Shown here: piece by piece, positions 5,408 to 6,281 of the stretch
Position numbering within the stretch: position 1 is the first letter of the stretch
How the letters are laid out: each line of letters starts with the position of its first letter
Origin: CAZWFW01 sp964633445
GTDB taxonomy: Archaea; Undinarchaeota; CAZWFW01
Length of the DNA stretch: 6,281 nt
Reading direction: 5' to 3'
NCBI GenBank assembly: GCA_964633445.1
Contig: CAZWFW010000053.1
Span: forward strand, 1-6,281
Notes under the pieces: generated by a model
Told to the model about the DNA's origin: nothing
The model's database searches: none
The model's input: only the letters and a program-made list of their open reading frames with translations
Position numbers and translations under genes: made by a program

Positions 5408-5731
5408 CTATACTAATTTTTTTGCATATTTTAAAACTTCCTTATAGAACCTCCTATTTCTCATTTTTTCGAATTCCTTTTCAGTTAAAACAATTGGTTG
5501 GACTGGCAAATCCGTAAGTTTCATAACCTCTATAGCCCTTTCATGAAACCTTTTGTCTAAATTCCAAATTACTAATAAATCAATATCGCTAGCTTCAGTA
5601 ACTTCCCCTCTGGCAAACGAACCAAATAGATAAACTTCCTTTGCACCTCTTTTCTTCAGTTCTTTAGCAAATTTACTAATTCTCCTGTAGTATTCATCTA
5701 TCTTACTTAAATCAATGCTAACGACCTTCAT
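5408..5731 (-). CDS. MNT-type minimal nucleotidyltransferase (antitoxin-like)
   Basis: This 107-residue protein belongs to the polymerase-beta nucleotidyltransferase superfamily, in the minimal MNT class usually paired with HEPN proteins. The motif GSFARG (37-42) followed by SDIDLLV with D49 and D51 gives the nucleotide- and metal-binding signature. A third acidic residue is not evident; the later strand reads VQPIVLT. In studied HEPN/MNT pairs of other subfamilies, the MNT partner neutralises the HEPN toxin by transferring AMP groups or by binding it. I chose the ATG at 5731, whose ATG lies inside the last codons of the HEPN gene (14-nt overlap). A TTG at 5752 would add seven residues and is less likely. 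The overlap implies translational coupling. It converges with the purF-like gene, with 7 nt between stops. The start call is less sure than the family call. Confidence 0.88.
   Translation of the reverse strand: MKVVSIDLSKIDEYYRRISKFAKELKKRGAKEVYLFGSFARGEVTEASDIDLLVIWNLDKRFHERAIEVMKLTDLPVQPIVLTEKEFEKMRNRRFYKEVLKYAKKLV
5417..5423 (+). terminator. Possible oligo-T terminator after the purF-like gene
   Basis: A plus-strand T7 tract begins 17 nt after the TGA at 5400, with no clear hairpin. Archaeal RNA polymerase can stop at such U-runs. It lies in the 3' end of the convergent MNT gene, where it encodes lysines, so its presence could be coincidental. Confidence 0.35.
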
Positions 5732-6122
5732 TCTCCAGATTCTTCCTAACAAATGCTAGGATTTTCTCAGCAATTTCTATGCATTTCTCAGCATCCTCCA
5801 GCGTGTAGTATTCCCCTGGTGGTTTGTCAGAATTTAAACTATTAGGATATCGTGAAGGTAAATAAACACTGTCAAGAAAAATTGCTTCTTCTTCAAATTC
5901 TCCAAAGCTAGAATAGTGCTTTTTAGCTTCTTGAATAAGGTCTCTTATACCATGAGTTATTAATGCTTTGTAACCTAATTTGTACAACAAAGCTTTTAGC
6001 GCTTTTTCAGCAGATTGTTGGGCAAGAAAACACGCCCATTCATAATGTCCACTACTAAGAATATCCTTAGCAGCTTTCAAATCCTTCTCAGCCTGTTTTA
6101 ACCATCTCTTCCACTCTTTCAT
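5718..6122 (-). CDS. HEPN-domain protein (toxin-like partner of MNT)
   Basis: This 134-residue all-helical HEPN protein resembles the COG1895-type family. Residues 3-23 (WKRWLKQAEKDLKAAKDIL) form the first helix. WACFLAQQSAEKALKALL at 29-46 is the hallmark second helix (AxQxAEKALKA). H57 follows in ITHGIRDLI, and VYLPSRYPN (86-94) is the characteristic loop before a final helix from about 107. It forms an operon with the MNT gene downstream (14-nt overlap). HEPN/MNT modules are abundant in archaea and act as toxin-antitoxin or stress units, the HEPN part in several cases being an RNase. The RNase motif R-x4-6-H is not visible here, as R60 and H69 are too far apart, so RNase activity cannot be assumed. 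The start is ATG; a TATAAAAG-type element lies about 40 nt upstream. Confidence 0.9.
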   Translation of the reverse strand: MKEWKRWLKQAEKDLKAAKDILSSGHYEWACFLAQQSAEKALKALLYKLGYKALITHGIRDLIQEAKKHYSSFGEFEEEAIFLDSVYLPSRYPNSLNSDKPPGEYYTLEDAEKCIEIAEKILAFVRKNLENEGR

Positions 6123-6161
6123 AAAGTCTTAGGGTACTCCGATTTTGAAAAAAATTATCTT

Positions 6162-6170
6162 CTTTTATAT
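6162..6170 (-). promoter_or_regulatory. Probable TATA box of the HEPN/MNT operon
   Basis: Read on the minus strand this is ATATAAAAG, close to the archaeal TATA consensus. A start about 26 nt downstream (near 6140) gives a leader of about 18 nt to the ATG at 6122. GGAGT at 6140-6136 would fall at the very 5' end of that leader, too far from the ATG for a typical Shine-Dalgarno. Confidence 0.5.
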
Positions 6171-6233
6171 TCTGCTCTTTTAGGTTTCTAGTAAGAATTT
6201 GGTAGGATATGTTAGAGAAAAAAACAGAAAGAA

Positions 6234-6281
6234 ATGATAAGCTTTGAGGAGCTTGCTAAGCCCTTCAAGAAAGTTCTTAGT
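6234..6281 (+). CDS. Possible start of a gene cut by the window end
   Basis: An ATG at 6234 opens 16 codons (MISFEELAKPFKKVLS) that run off the window. An in-frame TAG at 6213 lies upstream, so this ATG would be the start. The peptide reads like a genuine helical N-terminus, and the gene would be divergent from the HEPN/MNT operon, possibly with TTTATATT around 6164-6171 as promoter. No Shine-Dalgarno is clear. The family cannot be named from 16 residues, and it could be a chance frame. Confidence 0.35.
   Translation, partial: MISFEELAKPFKKVLS

Noticed and set aside
5731..5752. TTG start for the MNT protein at 5752
   Set aside because: An ATG at 5731 gives the usual family length and a short overlap with the HEPN gene. 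The seven extra residues carry no motif.
6209..6247. Twelve-codon frame MLEKKTERNDKL
   Set aside because: It is too short, lysine-rich and without a motif. It overlaps the better candidate start at 6234.
1..6281. CRISPR arrays, insertion sequences, tRNA or rRNA genes
   Set aside because: No regularly spaced direct repeats, transposase motifs, terminal inverted repeats or tRNA-like cloverleaf were seen on either strand.

Overview
The window comes from an A+T-rich archaeal genome. The evidence is archaeal-type TATA boxes (TTTTAAAT, TTTTTAAA, TATAAAAG) about 20-50 nt upstream of start codons, some implying leaderless or nearly leaderless mRNAs. A clear GAGGTG Shine-Dalgarno appears only before an internal operon gene. 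The surface protein combines a DUF2341 domain with CLGGxCKxSWP and NVGIGTxxP modules. There is also a HEPN/MNT pair of the archaeal kind. This mix would suit an uncultivated archaeon, perhaps of the DPANN type, but the lineage is an inference and not proven by the sequence.

Layout. (1) 110-3020, plus strand: a two-gene cell-surface operon. The first gene encodes a 713-residue mosaic exported protein. The second encodes a 245-residue, cysteine-rich protein with many N-glycosylation sequons, a signal peptide and a C-terminal membrane anchor. (2) 3041-4070, minus strand: nadC (quinolinate phosphoribosyltransferase), followed after 7 nt by a 51-residue protein with four CxxC knuckles that is easy to miss. 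(3) 4150-5400, plus strand, divergent from nadC: a PurF-family protein. It keeps the PRPP loop and all four Fe-S cysteines but has lost the catalytic N-terminal cysteine and other glutaminase residues. The 79-bp divergent promoter region holds an imperfect 22-bp inverted repeat that looks like an operator. (4) 5408-6122, minus strand: a HEPN/MNT module with overlapping genes, convergent with the purF-like gene. (5) 6234-6281: the possible beginning of another plus-strand gene, cut by the window edge.

How the genes may work together. The two surface proteins are probably exported and act together at the envelope. NadC and the PurF-like protein both belong to PRPP-consuming families and share one intergenic regulatory region. 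Co-regulation is therefore plausible, and the PurF-like protein may have a changed, glutaminase-independent role. The HEPN/MNT pair is an independent toxin-antitoxin-like unit. The most noteworthy items are the glutaminase-dead PurF homologue, the operator-like repeat beside it, and the overlooked zinc-knuckle gene behind nadC.
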